Positions 25,164 through 35,613 are shown, counted from the stretch's first letter. The stretch is 64,000 nucleotides of DNA from Paragemmobacter kunshanensis (GCF_011059185.1 NZ_JAALFE010000001.1:186001-250000), one strand, 5' to 3'. Program-made: numbers and translations. Notes: generated from the sequence alone by a model not told the origin.

Positions 25164-26342
25164 TCACCCATATATGCAGTCGCGAAGCCTGATCAGGCCA
25201 CGCTGCATTTCGTCCCTTGGGGCCACCATGGCGACCCGGATATATCCCTTGCCGGGGTTCTGGCCCCCGACTTCGCGCGACAGATAGGCGCCTGGCAGGA
25301 CGCGAACCCCTGCCTGCACCCACAGTTTCAGCGCCGCCTCTTCGCCATCCTCGACCGGAAGCCAGAGGAAGAACCCGCCTTCCGGGTTCTGAAATCCCTG
25401 CACGCCGGCAAATACCTCATCCGCGATGCGGAACTTTTCCTGATAGAGCGCCAAGTTCGCCACCACATGCGCCTCATCCGCCCAGGCCATCTCGCTGACG
25501 CGCTGAACCGGCAAGGGCAGAGGGGCGCCAGCAAAGGCGCGCAACTGCCGGATGCGCGCGATGCTTTTCGGCCCACCGGCCACAAAGCCGGACCGCAGTC
25601 CCGGCAGGTTCGACCGCTTTGAAAGCGAATGGAAGACACAGATCCGTTCCGGATCCGCCCCGATCTCGGCCGCAACTTCAAGTGCGCCGGGGGGCGGCGC
25701 ATCGCGCCAGATCTCGGAATAGCATTCATCTGAAAACACACGGAAATCATGCTGCTCTGCCAGTTGCAGCAAGCCCGCCAGATAATCACGCGACGCAATC
25801 GCCCCCTGCGGATTCGCGGGCGAACAGAGATAGGCGATGGCCACGCGATCCAGCACGTCGCCGGGAAGCGCGGCATAATCGGGAAGGAACCCGGTCGCCG
25901 CCGTAGCCGGCACATAGACAGGCTCTGCCCCCATGGCCAGCGCCGCCACGGCATAGACCTGATAGAACGGGTTCGGCATCAGGACGACAGGCTTCTTCCC
26001 GCCCTTGACCTCGGGGCACAGCGCGACGGCGGCATTGAACAACCCCTCGCGCGTGCCATTCAGGATCATCAGGCGATCTTCGCCCAGCGTCACGCCATAA
26101 CGCCGCTGCAGCCAGCCCGAGATTGCCGCCAGAAGTTCGGGCGTGCCGTCATTGGGCGGGTAGAGCGCGAATTCCCCGATGCTTTCCGCCATGATCCGCG
26201 CCACGAAATCGGGCATCGGATGGCGCGGTTCCCCGATCGTCATGGCAATCGGCTCGGCCCCCGGCTTGTGGGGGTCGAGCAGCTTCCGCAAGCGCGGAAA
26301 CGCGTATTCTGGCAGGCTCGAGAACCGCTCAGGAAACTGCAT
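25164..26342 (-). CDS. Class I/II aminotransferase, possible N-succinyldiaminopimelate aminotransferase
   Basis: The 392-residue PLP enzyme shows [35 protein letters not shown] and the lysine region [19 protein letters not shown] with the Schiff-base Lys. The [11 protein letters not shown] wording matches DapC-type N-succinyl-LL-diaminopimelate aminotransferases of the lysine/peptidoglycan pathway. dapB lies at 47463, far away, so context adds little. It is directly upstream of ftsK on the same strand. Confidence 0.85.
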   Translation of the reverse strand: MQFPERFSSLPEYAFPRLRKLLDPHKPGAEPIAMTIGEPRHPMPDFVARIMAESIGEFALYPPNDGTPELLAAISGWLQRRYGVTLGEDRLMILNGTREGLFNAAVALCPEVKGGKKPVVLMPNPFYQVYAVAALAMGAEPVYVPATAATGFLPDYAALPGDVLDRVAIAYLCSPANPQGAIASRDYLAGLLQLAEQHDFRVFSDECYSEIWRDAPPPGALEVAAEIGADPERICVFHSLSKRSNLPGLRSGFVAGGPKSIARIRQLRAFAGAPLPLPVQRVSEMAWADEAHVVANLALYQEKFRIADEVFAGVQGFQNPEGGFFLWLPVEDGEEAALKLWVQAGVRVLPGAYLSREVGGQNPGKGYIRVAMVAPRDEMQRGLIRLRDCIYG

Positions 26343-26471
26343 TCATGCCTCAATCCCGGGGTCGTGGCGCCCCGTTTGCGTAGAGAATAGCCAACCGGAC
26401 TGCGGTGGTCCAGAAAAAGCCAACCAAAGCCGGAACTTGCCGGGGCAAGTTGTGGCTTTTGCGACTCGTGA

Positions 26472-27803
26472 TCAGCGCAGGGCGCGGGCGGCGGCGGCCC
26501 CGATGCGCATCAGACGCTCTTCCTGAAAGGGTGCCGACAGGAAACTGATGCCGCAGGACGGCTGCATCGTGGGAAGTGTCAGGCCACAGAGGCCCATCAG
26601 ATTGCCGATCCGCGTGTTTCGCAGCGCAAGAAGGTTTTCGGTCACGTAGTAATCGTGATCCGTCATCAGCCGCGCGGCATCCGGGGGCAGGATGGGCGAT
26701 GTCGGCAGGATCACGGCATCGTATCCGGCCGTCTTCTCCGCCCAGATCCGGCGCAGATCGTGCAGGCGGCGCCATGCCGCCACATAATCTGCCGCCGAAA
26801 ACCCGGCACCCGACCGGAAGCGTTCCAGAATCCGGGGGAACATCTTCTCTGGTGCCGCCTCGATCGTGTCGCGCCAGATGCCATAGGCTTCTGCGGTGAA
26901 GATCAGCCCGGCCAGACCCATCGCCTCGGCGACTTCCGGTATCCGGCCCTGGCAGACATCGGCACCGGCGGCGGAAAGGCGGTTGCAGGCGTCCTCGAAT
27001 CCCTGCGCGGGCCTGTCGCGCAAATCGTCCAGCGCGACCGTCTCAAGCACAAGAAAACGCATGCCCGACAGGCTGCTTCCCGCAAGATCGGTTGGCCGCC
27101 CGCCTTCCATCGCCGCCAGCAGATGGGCGCAGTCTTCCACCGTCCGGGCAATCGGGCCGATGGTATCGAAGGTTTCGCACAAGGGAACCGTTCCCCGCAG
27201 GGAAAGCCTGCCAGCCGTCGTCTTCAGCCCGACAAGATCATTCCAGGCGGCGGGGATCCTGACCGATCCGCCCGTGTCGGATCCGATGGCCGCCGGAGCG
27301 AGGCCGAAGGCCACCGAAGCCGCCGCCCCCGAGGACGACCCCCCGGGAACCGCCGCTTCGTCGTTGATGCAGGGGGGCGTCGCCGTGACCGGATTCAATC
27401 CAAGGCCGGAAAAGGCAAGCTCTGACATATGTGTCTTGCCAAGGCAGATCAGCCCGCTTTGCGTCGCCACCTCGACCACCTCGGCATCGCGAGAGGGCAC
27501 GCGTCCCTTGAGCAGGGCTGATCCGGATTCGGTTGCAACACCTGCGGTATCGAAGAGATCCTTCCAGCTTACGGGCACACCATCCAGCAAACAGCGCCGG
27601 AAACCTCGCCTTGCCCTGTCATGGGCTGCCATTGCCTCGGCCCGGGCGCGGGCGGGGGTCAGGCGCGCATAGATTCGTTCCGCAAGTGGATGGCTGGCGA
27701 TGGCATCGAGATGAAGTTCCGCAAGATCCACCGGGTGAATGCGCCCTGCCCCAACCTCGCGGCCCAGTTCAGCCGCCGTCAGGTTCATCCAGTTCTTGCC
27801 CAT
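26472..27803 (-). CDS. Amidase signature family enzyme
   Basis: The 443-residue protein carries the Ser-Ser-Lys catalytic set of amidases: Lys in VSWKDLFDTAG, and the serines in PGGSSSGAAASVA and IGSDTGGSVRIPA. Family members hydrolyse amides and include GatA, but the absence of gatB/gatC context and a weaker overall GatA look argue against that role. The substrate is unknown. The ATG at 27803 follows GGAGGG by six bases. It is divergent from the UbiH-type gene with an 82-base gap. Confidence 0.88.
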   Translation of the reverse strand: MGKNWMNLTAAELGREVGAGRIHPVDLAELHLDAIASHPLAERIYARLTPARARAEAMAAHDRARRGFRRCLLDGVPVSWKDLFDTAGVATESGSALLKGRVPSRDAEVVEVATQSGLICLGKTHMSELAFSGLGLNPVTATPPCINDEAAVPGGSSSGAAASVAFGLAPAAIGSDTGGSVRIPAAWNDLVGLKTTAGRLSLRGTVPLCETFDTIGPIARTVEDCAHLLAAMEGGRPTDLAGSSLSGMRFLVLETVALDDLRDRPAQGFEDACNRLSAAGADVCQGRIPEVAEAMGLAGLIFTAEAYGIWRDTIEAAPEKMFPRILERFRSGAGFSAADYVAAWRRLHDLRRIWAEKTAGYDAVILPTSPILPPDAARLMTDHDYYVTENLLALRNTRIGNLMGLCGLTLPTMQPSCGISFLSAPFQEERLMRIGAAAARALR

Positions 27804-27885
27804 CCGCACCCTCCGCCAGATCCGCCCAGACCCTAGCGGCAGAGCGGCGCATGGACAATCCCGATGCCCCGGCCATATTGGGCGC

Positions 27886-29115
27886 ATGACACATGATACG
27901 GATATCCTCATCGTTGGCGGCGGGCTGAACGGCCCCGCATTGGCCCTTGCCCTTGCCCAAGGCGGGCTGCGCGTGACGGTCGTCGATGCGCGCCCCGCGC
28001 CGGCCCGAGCCGATGCAGGTTTTGACGGGCGCGCCTATGCGCTTGCCATCGCCTCGCGGCGTCTGCTTGCGATGGTGGGTGTCTGGCCGCTGGTGGCGGA
28101 TCAGGCCGAACCGATCCTGCAGATCAAGGCCAGCGACGGGTTGGCAGGTCAGGGACCTGCCCCCTTCTTCCTGACCTTTGACGCGGCCGAGATCGAAGAA
28201 GGGCCAATGGGTTTCCTGCTTGAGGACCGGCATCTCTATTCGGCTTTCCTGCAACGCATGCAACAGACACCGGGCCTGACACTGCTTTCCGGCGAGAATG
28301 TCATTGCACAGGATACCGATGCCGGAGGCATTAGCGTCACCTTGGCGAGCGGGCGGAAACTGACCTGCCGGCTGCTTGTCGGCTGCGATGGTCGCGGCAG
28401 CGGGACAGCGCAGCGCGCCGGGATTCGACGGGTGGGTTGGGGATATGGCCAGACGGCACTGGTCACGGCGATAAGGCACGAACGCGACCATGCAGGCGTC
28501 GCGCATCAGTTCTTCATGCCGGAAGGCCCGCTGGCCATCCTGCCCCTGAAGGGCGGCCACCATTCCAGCATCGTCTGGAGCGAGGACAGCGCCAGCGCCG
28601 AGCGCATCCAGAACCTGCCGGACGATCAGTATCTTGCCGCGCTGCGCCCGCGCTTCGGTGATTTCCTGGGCGAGATCAGCCTTGCCGGGGATCGCTTCAC
28701 CTATCCGCTTTCCCTGTCACTGGCCGAGCGGTTCATCGCGCCCAGGGTTGCCCTTGTCGGGGATGCGGCGCATGGCGTGCATCCGATTGCCGGACAGGGG
28801 CTGAACCTTGGCCTGCGTGATGTGGGCGCGCTGGCCCAGGTTGTGATCGAAGCAGCCCGCCGGGGCGAGGATTTCGGCAGCCAGACCACGCTGGAGCAGT
28901 ATCAGCGCTGGCGCCGCTTTGACGCCACCACGCTTGCCCTTGGTATGGACAGCGTGAACAGGCTGTTTTCGAACGACAATCCCTTGCTGCGTGCGGGTCG
29001 TGACCTTGGCCTTGGGATCGTCAACGCCATGCCCGGCCTGCGTCGCCGCTTCATCCGTCAGGCTGCCGGGCTGCAAGGGGATCTTCCGCGGCTTCTGGCC
29101 GGAAAGCCGATCTAG
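27886..29115 (+). CDS. UbiH/UbiF-type FAD-dependent hydroxylase (ubiquinone biosynthesis)
   Basis: The 409-residue aromatic hydroxylase has the FAD motifs [18 protein letters not shown] at the N terminus, [18 protein letters not shown] in the middle and [22 protein letters not shown] near residue 290. It should hydroxylate the ubiquinone ring; which position cannot be decided. Its TAG stop is shared with the TAG stop of the convergent Trm112 gene through the palindrome CTAG at 29112-29115. Confidence 0.88.
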   Translation: MTHDTDILIVGGGLNGPALALALAQGGLRVTVVDARPAPARADAGFDGRAYALAIASRRLLAMVGVWPLVADQAEPILQIKASDGLAGQGPAPFFLTFDAAEIEEGPMGFLLEDRHLYSAFLQRMQQTPGLTLLSGENVIAQDTDAGGISVTLASGRKLTCRLLVGCDGRGSGTAQRAGIRRVGWGYGQTALVTAIRHERDHAGVAHQFFMPEGPLAILPLKGGHHSSIVWSEDSASAERIQNLPDDQYLAALRPRFGDFLGEISLAGDRFTYPLSLSLAERFIAPRVALVGDAAHGVHPIAGQGLNLGLRDVGALAQVVIEAARRGEDFGSQTTLEQYQRWRRFDATTLALGMDSVNRLFSNDNPLLRAGRDLGLGIVNAMPGLRRRFIRQAAGLQGDLPRLLAGKPI

Positions 29116-29294
29116 TCGAGATTGCGCGCCTCGCCGACCAGCATGATCGGAATGCCATCGCGGATCGGGAAGGCCAGATGCGCCGCCTTGGAGACGAGTT
29201 CCTGCCGTTCGGCATCATAGGTCAGGATGGCCTGGGTTACCGGGCAGACCAAGGATTCCAGCATTCGCCTGTCAAAGGTCGTGGCGTCGGTCAT
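29112..29294 (-). CDS. Trm112-family small protein
   Basis: The 60-residue protein matches Trm112/UPF0434: [18 protein letters not shown], then [13 protein letters not shown]. In eukaryotes Trm112 activates methyltransferases; the bacterial role is unsettled. Only one of the usual cysteines is kept. Its ATG overlaps the stop of the LON-domain gene as ATGA. Confidence 0.9.
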   Translation of the reverse strand: MTDATTFDRRMLESLVCPVTQAILTYDAERQELVSKAAHLAFPIRDGIPIMLVGEARNLD

Positions 29295-29935
29295 TGCATC
29301 ACCTCTTCACCCGATCCGCCGCGCAGGGCGAATTCCATCAATGTAACAAGGGTTTCCCGCCGAGTCGTGAGGGATGGCGCCTCCAGCAGGGCCTGTTTGT
29401 CTTCGGGGCTGAACGGACACAGCATCGACAGCGAGTTGATCAGCAGTTCTGTTTCGGCCTCTTTCAGGCTGGACCAGTCGGTGGACAGATTCATCGTCTG
29501 AAAATACCGGCCCAAGAGGACAAGGAATGACTCGCGCGCGAATTCCGGGTCTTCCTCAACCGGGCCGAGATCGCGCTGGAAGCCCGTCCATTCCACAGAG
29601 CAGCGGCGATAGGGAGAAAAGCCCGTCACCTCTTCCTTGATGCGGAAACGCGATATGCCGGACAGCGTGATCATGTAGCGGCCGTCCTCGGTTTCCGAAA
29701 AGCCGGTCAGACGGCCGGCGCAACCGATGGCGTTCAGGCGTTTTTCGCCGGTGCCCGGAACCTCGCGCGGCTGGATCATCCCGATGAGGCGGGACCGGGT
29801 CTTCATGCAATCCTCGATCATCGCCAGATAGCGGGGTTCGAAAATGTGCAGGGGCAAGCGCCCCCGTGGCAGCAGAAGCGCCCCGGGAAGGGGAAATACC
29901 GGCAGGATCTCTGGCAGGTCGGCGACGTTCATCAT
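29291..29935 (-). CDS. LON substrate-binding domain protein
   Basis: The 214-residue protein consists of the N-terminal LON domain only: [30 protein letters not shown] (shown in part by key words VFPLPG and LHIFEPRY), and [17 protein letters not shown]. It lacks the AAA+ and protease domains, so it is not Lon itself. It is translationally coupled to Trm112 and follows the YbbN gene on the same strand by 27 bases, a common order in Rhodobacteraceae. Confidence 0.87.
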   Translation of the reverse strand: MMNVADLPEILPVFPLPGALLLPRGRLPLHIFEPRYLAMIEDCMKTRSRLIGMIQPREVPGTGEKRLNAIGCAGRLTGFSETEDGRYMITLSGISRFRIKEEVTGFSPYRRCSVEWTGFQRDLGPVEEDPEFARESFLVLLGRYFQTMNLSTDWSSLKEAETELLINSLSMLCPFSPEDKQALLEAPSLTTRRETLVTLMEFALRGGSGEEVMQ

Positions 29936-29962
29936 GCCCTTGGAACTAGCCCTGAACGGGCT

Positions 29963-30865
29963 TCAGGCAAATATCATCGAAGACAGCCGACGACGCCCCT
30001 TGAGAACGACCGGATCGGTCGGCTTCATCGCCTCGAAAATGGTGATCAACTGGGCCTTTGCCGCGCCTTCGTTCCATTCGCGGTCCAGCTTGAACAGATC
30101 CAGCAACGTATCGACCGCCTCTTCCACTTTCCCCGCGGCATGCAGCGCAAGCGCAAGGTCAAAGCGTGCCTGCCTGTCGGCGGGATCCGCCTCGACCGCG
30201 GCGCGCAGTTCCTGTTCGGGGCCGGCATTGGCGGCCTGTCGGGCAAGCTCCAGTTGCGCGCGCACCGCTTCGATTTCCTTTGCCTTGGCGATCGCGGCGG
30301 GCACGGCCGCCAGCATCGCTTCGGCCTGATCAAGCTGGCCCAAAGCAAGATGGCAGCGCATCAGACCGGCATAGGCACCCGGATTTTCCGGCTCTTCGCC
30401 TAGAATCGCCGCGAAGGTTTCGGCGGCATCCGTGACCGCCCCTTCGGCCAGCATCTGATCGGCTGCTTCCAACGCCTCGGCCAGGCCGCCGTCACCGGCC
30501 AGATCGGACAATTTGTCGATGAACTTCTTGATCTCGGATGCCGGAATGGCCCCCTGGAAGCCATCGACAGGCTGACCCTGCCAGAAGGCATAGACCGTGG
30601 GGATCGACTGGATCCGCAACTGCTGTGCGATCATCTGGTTCTGGTCGACATCGACCTTGACCATGCGGACCTTGCCCTTGGCGGCCAGAACCGCCGCCTC
30701 CAGCGCGGGGCCAAGCGTCCGGCAGGGGCCGCACCAGGTGGCCCAGAAATCCACGATCACCGGCACTTCGCGGCTGGCTTCGATCACATCCTGCATGAAG
30801 GTTGCTTCGGTGCTGTCCTTTACCAGGTCTTTCGCAGGCACCGCTTTTTCATCCATACCGAACAT
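29963..30865 (-). CDS. YbbN/CnoX-type thioredoxin-TPR co-chaperone
   Basis: The 300-residue protein has an N-terminal thioredoxin fold (about 25-130) with an intact VDFWATWCGPCRTLGP active site, followed by TPR-like helices (about 150-290; e.g. EPENPGAYAGLMRCHLALG). E. coli CnoX (YbbN) protects clients from oxidation and hands them to GroEL; E. coli has SxxC, whereas this one keeps CGPC and may be a real oxidoreductase. It starts the three-gene minus-strand set with the LON-domain and Trm112 genes. Confidence 0.9.
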   Translation of the reverse strand: MFGMDEKAVPAKDLVKDSTEATFMQDVIEASREVPVIVDFWATWCGPCRTLGPALEAAVLAAKGKVRMVKVDVDQNQMIAQQLRIQSIPTVYAFWQGQPVDGFQGAIPASEIKKFIDKLSDLAGDGGLAEALEAADQMLAEGAVTDAAETFAAILGEEPENPGAYAGLMRCHLALGQLDQAEAMLAAVPAAIAKAKEIEAVRAQLELARQAANAGPEQELRAAVEADPADRQARFDLALALHAAGKVEEAVDTLLDLFKLDREWNEGAAKAQLITIFEAMKPTDPVVLKGRRRLSSMIFA

Positions 30866-30995
30866 CGCATTCCTCGTCGCACTTCGCTTTGCCCTCTATA
30901 TGCGCGCCGCGCGGGCTGAGTCCAATAGGCAAAGCCGCTTTACCTGCGTCGCCGCGCGCCCTAGCCTGCGGCGCAAAGCGGCCAGAGGACGATGC

Positions 30996-31634
30996 ATGCC
31001 CATTCTGCTGACATTCGGTGACAGCAACACGCACGGAACGCCACCGATCCTGAACCGGGGAGAGTATCGGCGCTTTGACCAAAAGACCCGCTGGCCGAAG
31101 ATCGCTCAGGCGGCGTTGGGCGACGACTGGGAGCTTGCCGAGGAAGGATTGCCCGGGCGCACGGCGCAATTCGATGATCCCGTCATGGGGGCGATCATGA
31201 ATGGTCGCCCGGCCCTGCGGATGGCGCTGCAATCGCATGGGCCGATCGACGTGCTGACCATCATGCTGGGCACGAATGACGTGAAGACACGCTTCGCGAC
31301 AACACCCGAACAGGTGGTGGCCGGGATTGCCGGCTTGCTGGATGTTGCAATGTCGCTTGAGTATCAGGATCGGCATGGCGGTTTCCGGATCCTGCTGATC
31401 TGTCCGCCCCCGGTGGTGGAGACCGGGCCGATCCGGGTGGAGTTCTGGGGTGGCGCGGCGCGGTCACAGGCGCTTGCGCCGCTTTATGCCGATCTTGCGC
31501 GATCCCGCGGGATCGGCTTCATGGACGCCGGACAAGTGATATCGGTCAGCCCGATCGACGGTGTGCATTTTGACGAAACAGCCCATGCGGCCCTAGGACG
31601 GGCCGTGGCGGAGAAGGTTCGGACGATGGTCTGA
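30996..31634 (+). CDS. SGNH/GDSL-type hydrolase
   Basis: The 212-residue protein shows the SGNH blocks: LTFGDSNTHG (catalytic Ser), GLPGRT (Gly), MLGTNDVKTRF (Asn) and DGVHFDETAH (Asp and His). It has no signal peptide, so it probably works in the cytoplasm as an arylesterase or acyl hydrolase. GAGGA precedes the ATG. It lies just upstream of the rfb operon and on the same strand, 36 bases away, but belongs to no known rhamnose step. Confidence 0.87.
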   Translation: MPILLTFGDSNTHGTPPILNRGEYRRFDQKTRWPKIAQAALGDDWELAEEGLPGRTAQFDDPVMGAIMNGRPALRMALQSHGPIDVLTIMLGTNDVKTRFATTPEQVVAGIAGLLDVAMSLEYQDRHGGFRILLICPPPVVETGPIRVEFWGGAARSQALAPLYADLARSRGIGFMDAGQVISVSPIDGVHFDETAHAALGRAVAEKVRTMV

Positions 31635-31670
31635 TCCCCGCGCGGCCTTGATTGAGAGACGCTTGTTTTC

Positions 31671-32231
31671 ATGCTGATCGAACAGACAGACCTGCCCGGT
31701 GTCCTGATCCTGACCCCGCAGCGCTTTGGCGATGCGCGGGGCTGGTTCATGGAAACCTGGAATGCCGACCGCATGGCCGAGGCCGGGCTGGACCTGGCCT
31801 TTGTGCAGGACAACCATTCCTTTTCGGCACAGAAGGGCACGTTGCGGGGCCTGCACTATCAATCGCCGCCGCGGGCGCAGGACAAGCTGGTGCGCTGCAC
31901 GCGCGGGGCGATCCGGGATGTGGCGGTGGATATCCGCCGGGGTTCGCCGACCTTCGGGCGCTGGGTGCGGGTCGATCTGACGGCAGAGAACGGACGGCAA
32001 CTTCTTGTGCCAAAAGGATTTTTGCATGGTTTCCTGACATTGGCCCCGGATACCGAGGTGCAGTACAAATGCACCGATACCTATGCGCCAAGCCATGATG
32101 GCGCGGTGCGGTGGAACACGGTCGGGATCGACTGGGGCGATGAGGTGGAGCCGGTCCTTTCGGCCAAGGATGCGGCGGCCCCGGCCATGGCGGACTGGCA
32201 ATCACCCTTTGACTGGAAGGATGAGGCATGA
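31671..32231 (+). CDS. rfbC: dTDP-4-dehydrorhamnose 3,5-epimerase
   Basis: The 186-residue RmlC catalyses the third step of dTDP-L-rhamnose synthesis. It has the cupin segments [29 protein letters not shown] (catalytic His) and [12 protein letters not shown], and ends with [10 protein letters not shown] typical of the family. It is first in an operon rfbCBDA whose genes overlap by four bases. Confidence 0.95.
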   Translation: MLIEQTDLPGVLILTPQRFGDARGWFMETWNADRMAEAGLDLAFVQDNHSFSAQKGTLRGLHYQSPPRAQDKLVRCTRGAIRDVAVDIRRGSPTFGRWVRVDLTAENGRQLLVPKGFLHGFLTLAPDTEVQYKCTDTYAPSHDGAVRWNTVGIDWGDEVEPVLSAKDAAAPAMADWQSPFDWKDEA

Positions 32232-33268
32232 AGATCCTGGTCACCGGCGGGGCGGGATTCATAGGTTCCGCCGTGGTGCGGGCCGCCATCGCGCGCGGGC
32301 ATTCCATCGTAAACCTTGATGCGCTGACCTATGCGGCCTGCCTGGCGAATGTTGCCTCTGTGGACAACGCTCCGGGTTATGTCTTTGAAAAGGCCGATAT
32401 CCGCGACCGGGCCGCGCTGGACCGCATTCTTGCAACGCATGACCCCGATGCCGTCATGCACCTTGCCGCCGAAAGCCATGTCGACCGGTCGATCGACGGG
32501 CCTTCCGATTTCATCGAAACCAATGTCACCGGCACCTTCACCCTGCTTGAATCGGTCAGGGCCTGGTGGATCGCGAAGGGCAAGCCGGAAGCCTTCCGGT
32601 TTCACCACATCTCGACCGACGAGGTCTTTGGCAGCCTTGGCGCGACGGGCAAGTTCACGGAAGACACGCCCTATGATCCGCGCAGCCCCTATTCGGCGTC
32701 AAAGGCGGCATCCGACCATCTGGTCCGCGCCTGGCACGAAACCTATGGGCTGCCCGTCGTCCTGACGAATTGTTCCAACAATTACGGGCCCTTCCACTTT
32801 CCCGAAAAGCTGATCCCGGTGGTCATCCTGAATGCCTTGGCGGGGAAGGCCATCCCCGTCTATGGCAAGGGCGAGAATGTGCGAGACTGGCTGTATGTGG
32901 AAGATCACGCGGATGCCCTGCTGACGGTGCTGGAAAAGGGTCCAGTCGGCCGCAGCTACAACATCGGAGGCGAGAACGAGGCCCGCAACATCGACATCGT
33001 GCGCCTGATCTGCGCCCTGCTGGATGAGATGCGCCCCCAGGGCGCCCCGCATGACCGATTGATCACCTTCGTGACGGACAGGCCGGGGCATGACCTGCGC
33101 TATGCCATTGATCCGACACGGATCAGAACGGAATTGGGCTGGCGCCCCTCGGTCACGCTGCAGGAAGGGCTGCGCCGCACCGTGCGCTGGTATCTGGACA
33201 ACGAGGCATGGTGGCGCCCCTTGCAGGACAGGCAGGGCGTGGGGCAGCGGCTGGGGGTGAAGGCGTGA
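32228..33268 (+). CDS. rfbB: dTDP-glucose 4,6-dehydratase
   Basis: The 346-residue extended SDR enzyme RmlB makes dTDP-4-keto-6-deoxyglucose. The NAD motif [10 protein letters not shown], the catalytic region [12 protein letters not shown] and the [12 protein letters not shown] YxxxK motif are intact, as is [14 protein letters not shown]. It overlaps rfbC by ATGA and rfbD by GTGA. Confidence 0.96.
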   Translation: MKILVTGGAGFIGSAVVRAAIARGHSIVNLDALTYAACLANVASVDNAPGYVFEKADIRDRAALDRILATHDPDAVMHLAAESHVDRSIDGPSDFIETNVTGTFTLLESVRAWWIAKGKPEAFRFHHISTDEVFGSLGATGKFTEDTPYDPRSPYSASKAASDHLVRAWHETYGLPVVLTNCSNNYGPFHFPEKLIPVVILNALAGKAIPVYGKGENVRDWLYVEDHADALLTVLEKGPVGRSYNIGGENEARNIDIVRLICALLDEMRPQGAPHDRLITFVTDRPGHDLRYAIDPTRIRTELGWRPSVTLQEGLRRTVRWYLDNEAWWRPLQDRQGVGQRLGVKA

Positions 33269-34119
33269 AACTGCTGGTCTTCGGCCAGAGTGGGCAGGTC
33301 GCGCGGGAACTGGCCCGCAGGATGCCCGCCGGGATCGAGGCCGCCTTCCTGGGGCGCGATCAGGCCGATCTGGCCGATCCCAAGGCCTGCGCCGAAGCCG
33401 TTCAGACCCATCGCGCGGATGCCGTGATCAATGCCGCGGCCTGGACCCAGGTCGACAAGGCCGAAGCAGAGGAACAGGCCGCGACCATCGTGAACGGCGA
33501 AAGCCCTGGCGCCATGGCCCGCGCCTGTGCCGGGAAATCCGTGCCTTTCCTTCATATTTCAACGGATTACGTCTTTGACGGGCAGGGCGATCAGCCCTTT
33601 CTTCCCGACCATCCCACGGCACCCCTGAATGCCTATGGCAGATCAAAGCTGGCAGGCGAGATGGCAATCCGGGCCAGCGGCGCGCGGCATCTGATCCTGC
33701 GGACAAGCTGGGTGGTTTCGGCGCATGGGCAGAACTTCGTCAAGACGATGCTGCGCCTTGGCGCAGAACGCGATCAACTGAACGTCGTGGCGGATCAGAT
33801 CGGCGGGCCGACCCCGGCTGCGGCCATTGCGGATGCCCTGTATCGGGCGGTGATCCCGCTTTGCGATGGGGCCGATGGCGGCACCCATCACCTTGCGGGA
33901 CATCCCGATACCAGTTGGGCCGATTTCGCCCGCGCAATCATGGCAAGGGCCAGATTGCGCTGTGCGATCAACGACATACCAAGCTCTGCCTACCCCACCC
34001 CGGCGGCACGACCGATGAATTCCCGGCTGGACTGTTCCAGCCTGACCCGAAGCTTCGGCATCCCCCGGCCAGACTGGCGGGATGGCCTCGCCGACATCGT
34101 CAAGGAGTTGCGCGCATGA
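33265..34119 (+). CDS. rfbD: dTDP-4-dehydrorhamnose reductase
   Basis: The 284-residue RmlD performs the last reduction to dTDP-L-rhamnose. It starts with GTG in the GTGA overlap with rfbB, then has [23 protein letters not shown] and YGRSKLAGE with the catalytic Tyr and Lys. Its stop overlaps the rfbA ATG. Confidence 0.95.
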   Translation: MKLLVFGQSGQVARELARRMPAGIEAAFLGRDQADLADPKACAEAVQTHRADAVINAAAWTQVDKAEAEEQAATIVNGESPGAMARACAGKSVPFLHISTDYVFDGQGDQPFLPDHPTAPLNAYGRSKLAGEMAIRASGARHLILRTSWVVSAHGQNFVKTMLRLGAERDQLNVVADQIGGPTPAAAIADALYRAVIPLCDGADGGTHHLAGHPDTSWADFARAIMARARLRCAINDIPSSAYPTPAARPMNSRLDCSSLTRSFGIPRPDWRDGLADIVKELRA

Positions 34120-34991
34120 CGAAACGCAAGGGCATCATTCTGGCAGGCGGTTCGGGCACGCGGCTCTGGCCGATCACCATGGGCGTGTCAAAGCAGTTGC
34201 TGCCAGTCTATGACAAGCCGATGATCTATTACCCGCTTTCGGTGCTGATGCTGGGCGGCATCCGTGAGATCGCCGTCATCACGACACCGGATGATCAGCC
34301 GCAATTTCAAAGACTTCTGGGCGATGGCAGCCAGTGGGGCCTGTCCTTCACCTATATCGTGCAACCCTCGCCGGACGGGCTGGCGCAGGCCTATCTTCTG
34401 GCGCGCGACTTCCTGGATGGGGCCCCTTCGGCCATGGTGCTGGGCGACAACATCTTTTTCGGCCATGGCCTGCCCGAGGCGCTGGCGACGGCGGATGCAC
34501 GGCAGGAAGGCGGCACGGTCTTCGGCTATCGGGTCGCCGATCCCGAACGCTATGGCGTGGTGGAATTCGACGGCAAGGGGCAAGTCCGCGCCATCATCGA
34601 AAAGCCGGAACGACCGCCCTCCAACTATGCGGTGACCGGGCTCTACTACCTTGACGGGCGGGCCCCCGATCTGGCCGAAACGATCCGCCCATCCCCGCGG
34701 GGAGAGTTGGAAATCGTTGATCTGCTTGAGAAATATCGCAGCGAAGGCTGCCTTCAGGTGGAACGGATGGGGCGCGGCTATGCCTGGCTGGACACCGGCA
34801 CCCATGGCAGCCTGCTGGATGCGGGGAATTTCGTGCGCACGCTGACCGATCGGCAAGGCCTGCAGGTGGGCTGCCCGGACGAGATCGCCTGGCGGGCCGG
34901 CTTCATCACGCGCGAGGATCTGCTCAAGCGGGCCGACATCTTCCGCAAGAACGATTACGGGCGCTATCTGCTTGGAATCGCATCGGAATGA
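34116..34991 (+). CDS. rfbA: Glucose-1-phosphate thymidylyltransferase
   Basis: The 291-residue RmlA makes dTDP-glucose, the first step of the pathway. It has the nucleotidyltransferase motif GIILAGGSGTRLWPIT, KPMIYYPLSVLMLGG and LGDNIFFGHGL. Although it acts first in the pathway it is last in the operon. Together rfbCBDA supply dTDP-L-rhamnose for surface polysaccharide; no glycosyltransferase genes are in the window. Confidence 0.96.
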   Translation: MTKRKGIILAGGSGTRLWPITMGVSKQLLPVYDKPMIYYPLSVLMLGGIREIAVITTPDDQPQFQRLLGDGSQWGLSFTYIVQPSPDGLAQAYLLARDFLDGAPSAMVLGDNIFFGHGLPEALATADARQEGGTVFGYRVADPERYGVVEFDGKGQVRAIIEKPERPPSNYAVTGLYYLDGRAPDLAETIRPSPRGELEIVDLLEKYRSEGCLQVERMGRGYAWLDTGTHGSLLDAGNFVRTLTDRQGLQVGCPDEIAWRAGFITREDLLKRADIFRKNDYGRYLLGIASE

Positions 34992-35044
34992 TATATGCAA
35001 AAATCATTATTCTTTTTGCCTGACCTGCGTTAACCTGTCGCAGT

Positions 35045-35073
35045 CGGGCCGGAGAGTCACCCCTGTCGGCCCG
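35045..35073. terminator. Stem-loop after the rfb operon
   Basis: A seven-base stem (CGGGCCG and CGGCCCG) with a 15-base loop is followed by CCCTTT. It lies between rfbA and the small membrane protein gene, and could be the rfb terminator or a leader structure. An AT-rich stretch at 34989-35015 just before it may hold a promoter. Confidence 0.35.
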
Positions 35074-35098
35074 CCCTTTGGGAGGAGGGAGTCACGGG

Positions 35099-35302
35099 AT
35101 GAACAAGATCATTGCCATCATCTGTGTCGTCAGTTGGTCGGGCTTCTGGGCCTTTGGCTATCTGGCGCTTTCGGCGGAAATCCAGGATCATACGCAAATG
35201 GTGACGGCGGGCTTTCTGGCCTTTGCCGGGTTCCTGACGGGGATGTTCACCTATATGCGGATTTGCCGCGACGTGCCGGATCAGCGCAGATCAACCCTTT
35301 GA
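35099..35302 (+). CDS. Small two-helix membrane protein of unknown function
   Basis: The 67-residue protein has two hydrophobic segments (about 4-25 and 35-52) separated by a short polar link, and a charged C terminus (RICRDVPDQRRSTL). GGAGGAGGG lies about ten bases before the ATG. I believe similar short proteins occur in Rhodobacteraceae as conserved hypotheticals, but I do not recognise a function. Confidence 0.6.
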   Translation: MNKIIAIICVVSWSGFWAFGYLALSAEIQDHTQMVTAGFLAFAGFLTGMFTYMRICRDVPDQRRSTL

Positions 35303-35613
35303 GAACGCTACATTAACATCCCGGCACATGGCCCTTTTGGCGTGCAACGCGCGGTGCAGATGGCCAGTGCAGCAGCCCGTGCATACGCGCGGGGGGCGAA
35401 TTTTGCGTTAACCATGTTCGCCCGCCCCCGAGCGACCTGATTCTTCATCGTTTCTTCATCTTGGTGAAAATACCCTCAGGGGGTGAATGGCCGCGCGGCA
35501 CGCGCGGACAGAGGGGGCGGAACGCCCCCTGACACCGGAGGAGGCGCGCAGGCGCCGACGACAGGAAAGGCTTGCGGCGGCACGCCGCGCCGCAAGATCA
35601 CCGCGCGGTGGGA
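35303..35613. other. Intergenic region with inverted repeats, no supported gene
   Basis: The stretch carries a TGC-rich repeat (35353-35390, see 20876-20930), a TTAAC-rich patch, a hairpin AGGGGGCG-gaa-CGCCCCCT at 35512-35530, and the hairpin at 35571-35596. A plus-strand frame from 35487 encoding an Arg-rich peptide crosses these and runs into fdsD; I do not consider it a gene. Confidence 0.5.
35571..35596. terminator. Hairpin downstream of the formate dehydrogenase operon
   Basis: A nine-base perfect stem (CTTGCGGCG and CGCCGCAAG, loop of eight) lies 18 bases past the fdsD stop on the minus strand, a good position for a terminator. The following minus-strand bases CCTTTCC are only weakly T-rich. 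Confidence 0.55.

Noticed and set aside
22114-25287. Very long plus-strand open frame (over 1000 codons) opposite ftsK
   Set aside because: It is the antisense of a clear ftsK; the protein is His/Arg/Gln-rich without family features. Long antisense frames are expected at this GC content.
35400-35425. CtrA-type TTAACC half-sites near 35405, 35312 and 35029
   Set aside because: Only half-sites; none has the full TTAA-N7-TTAAC spacing.
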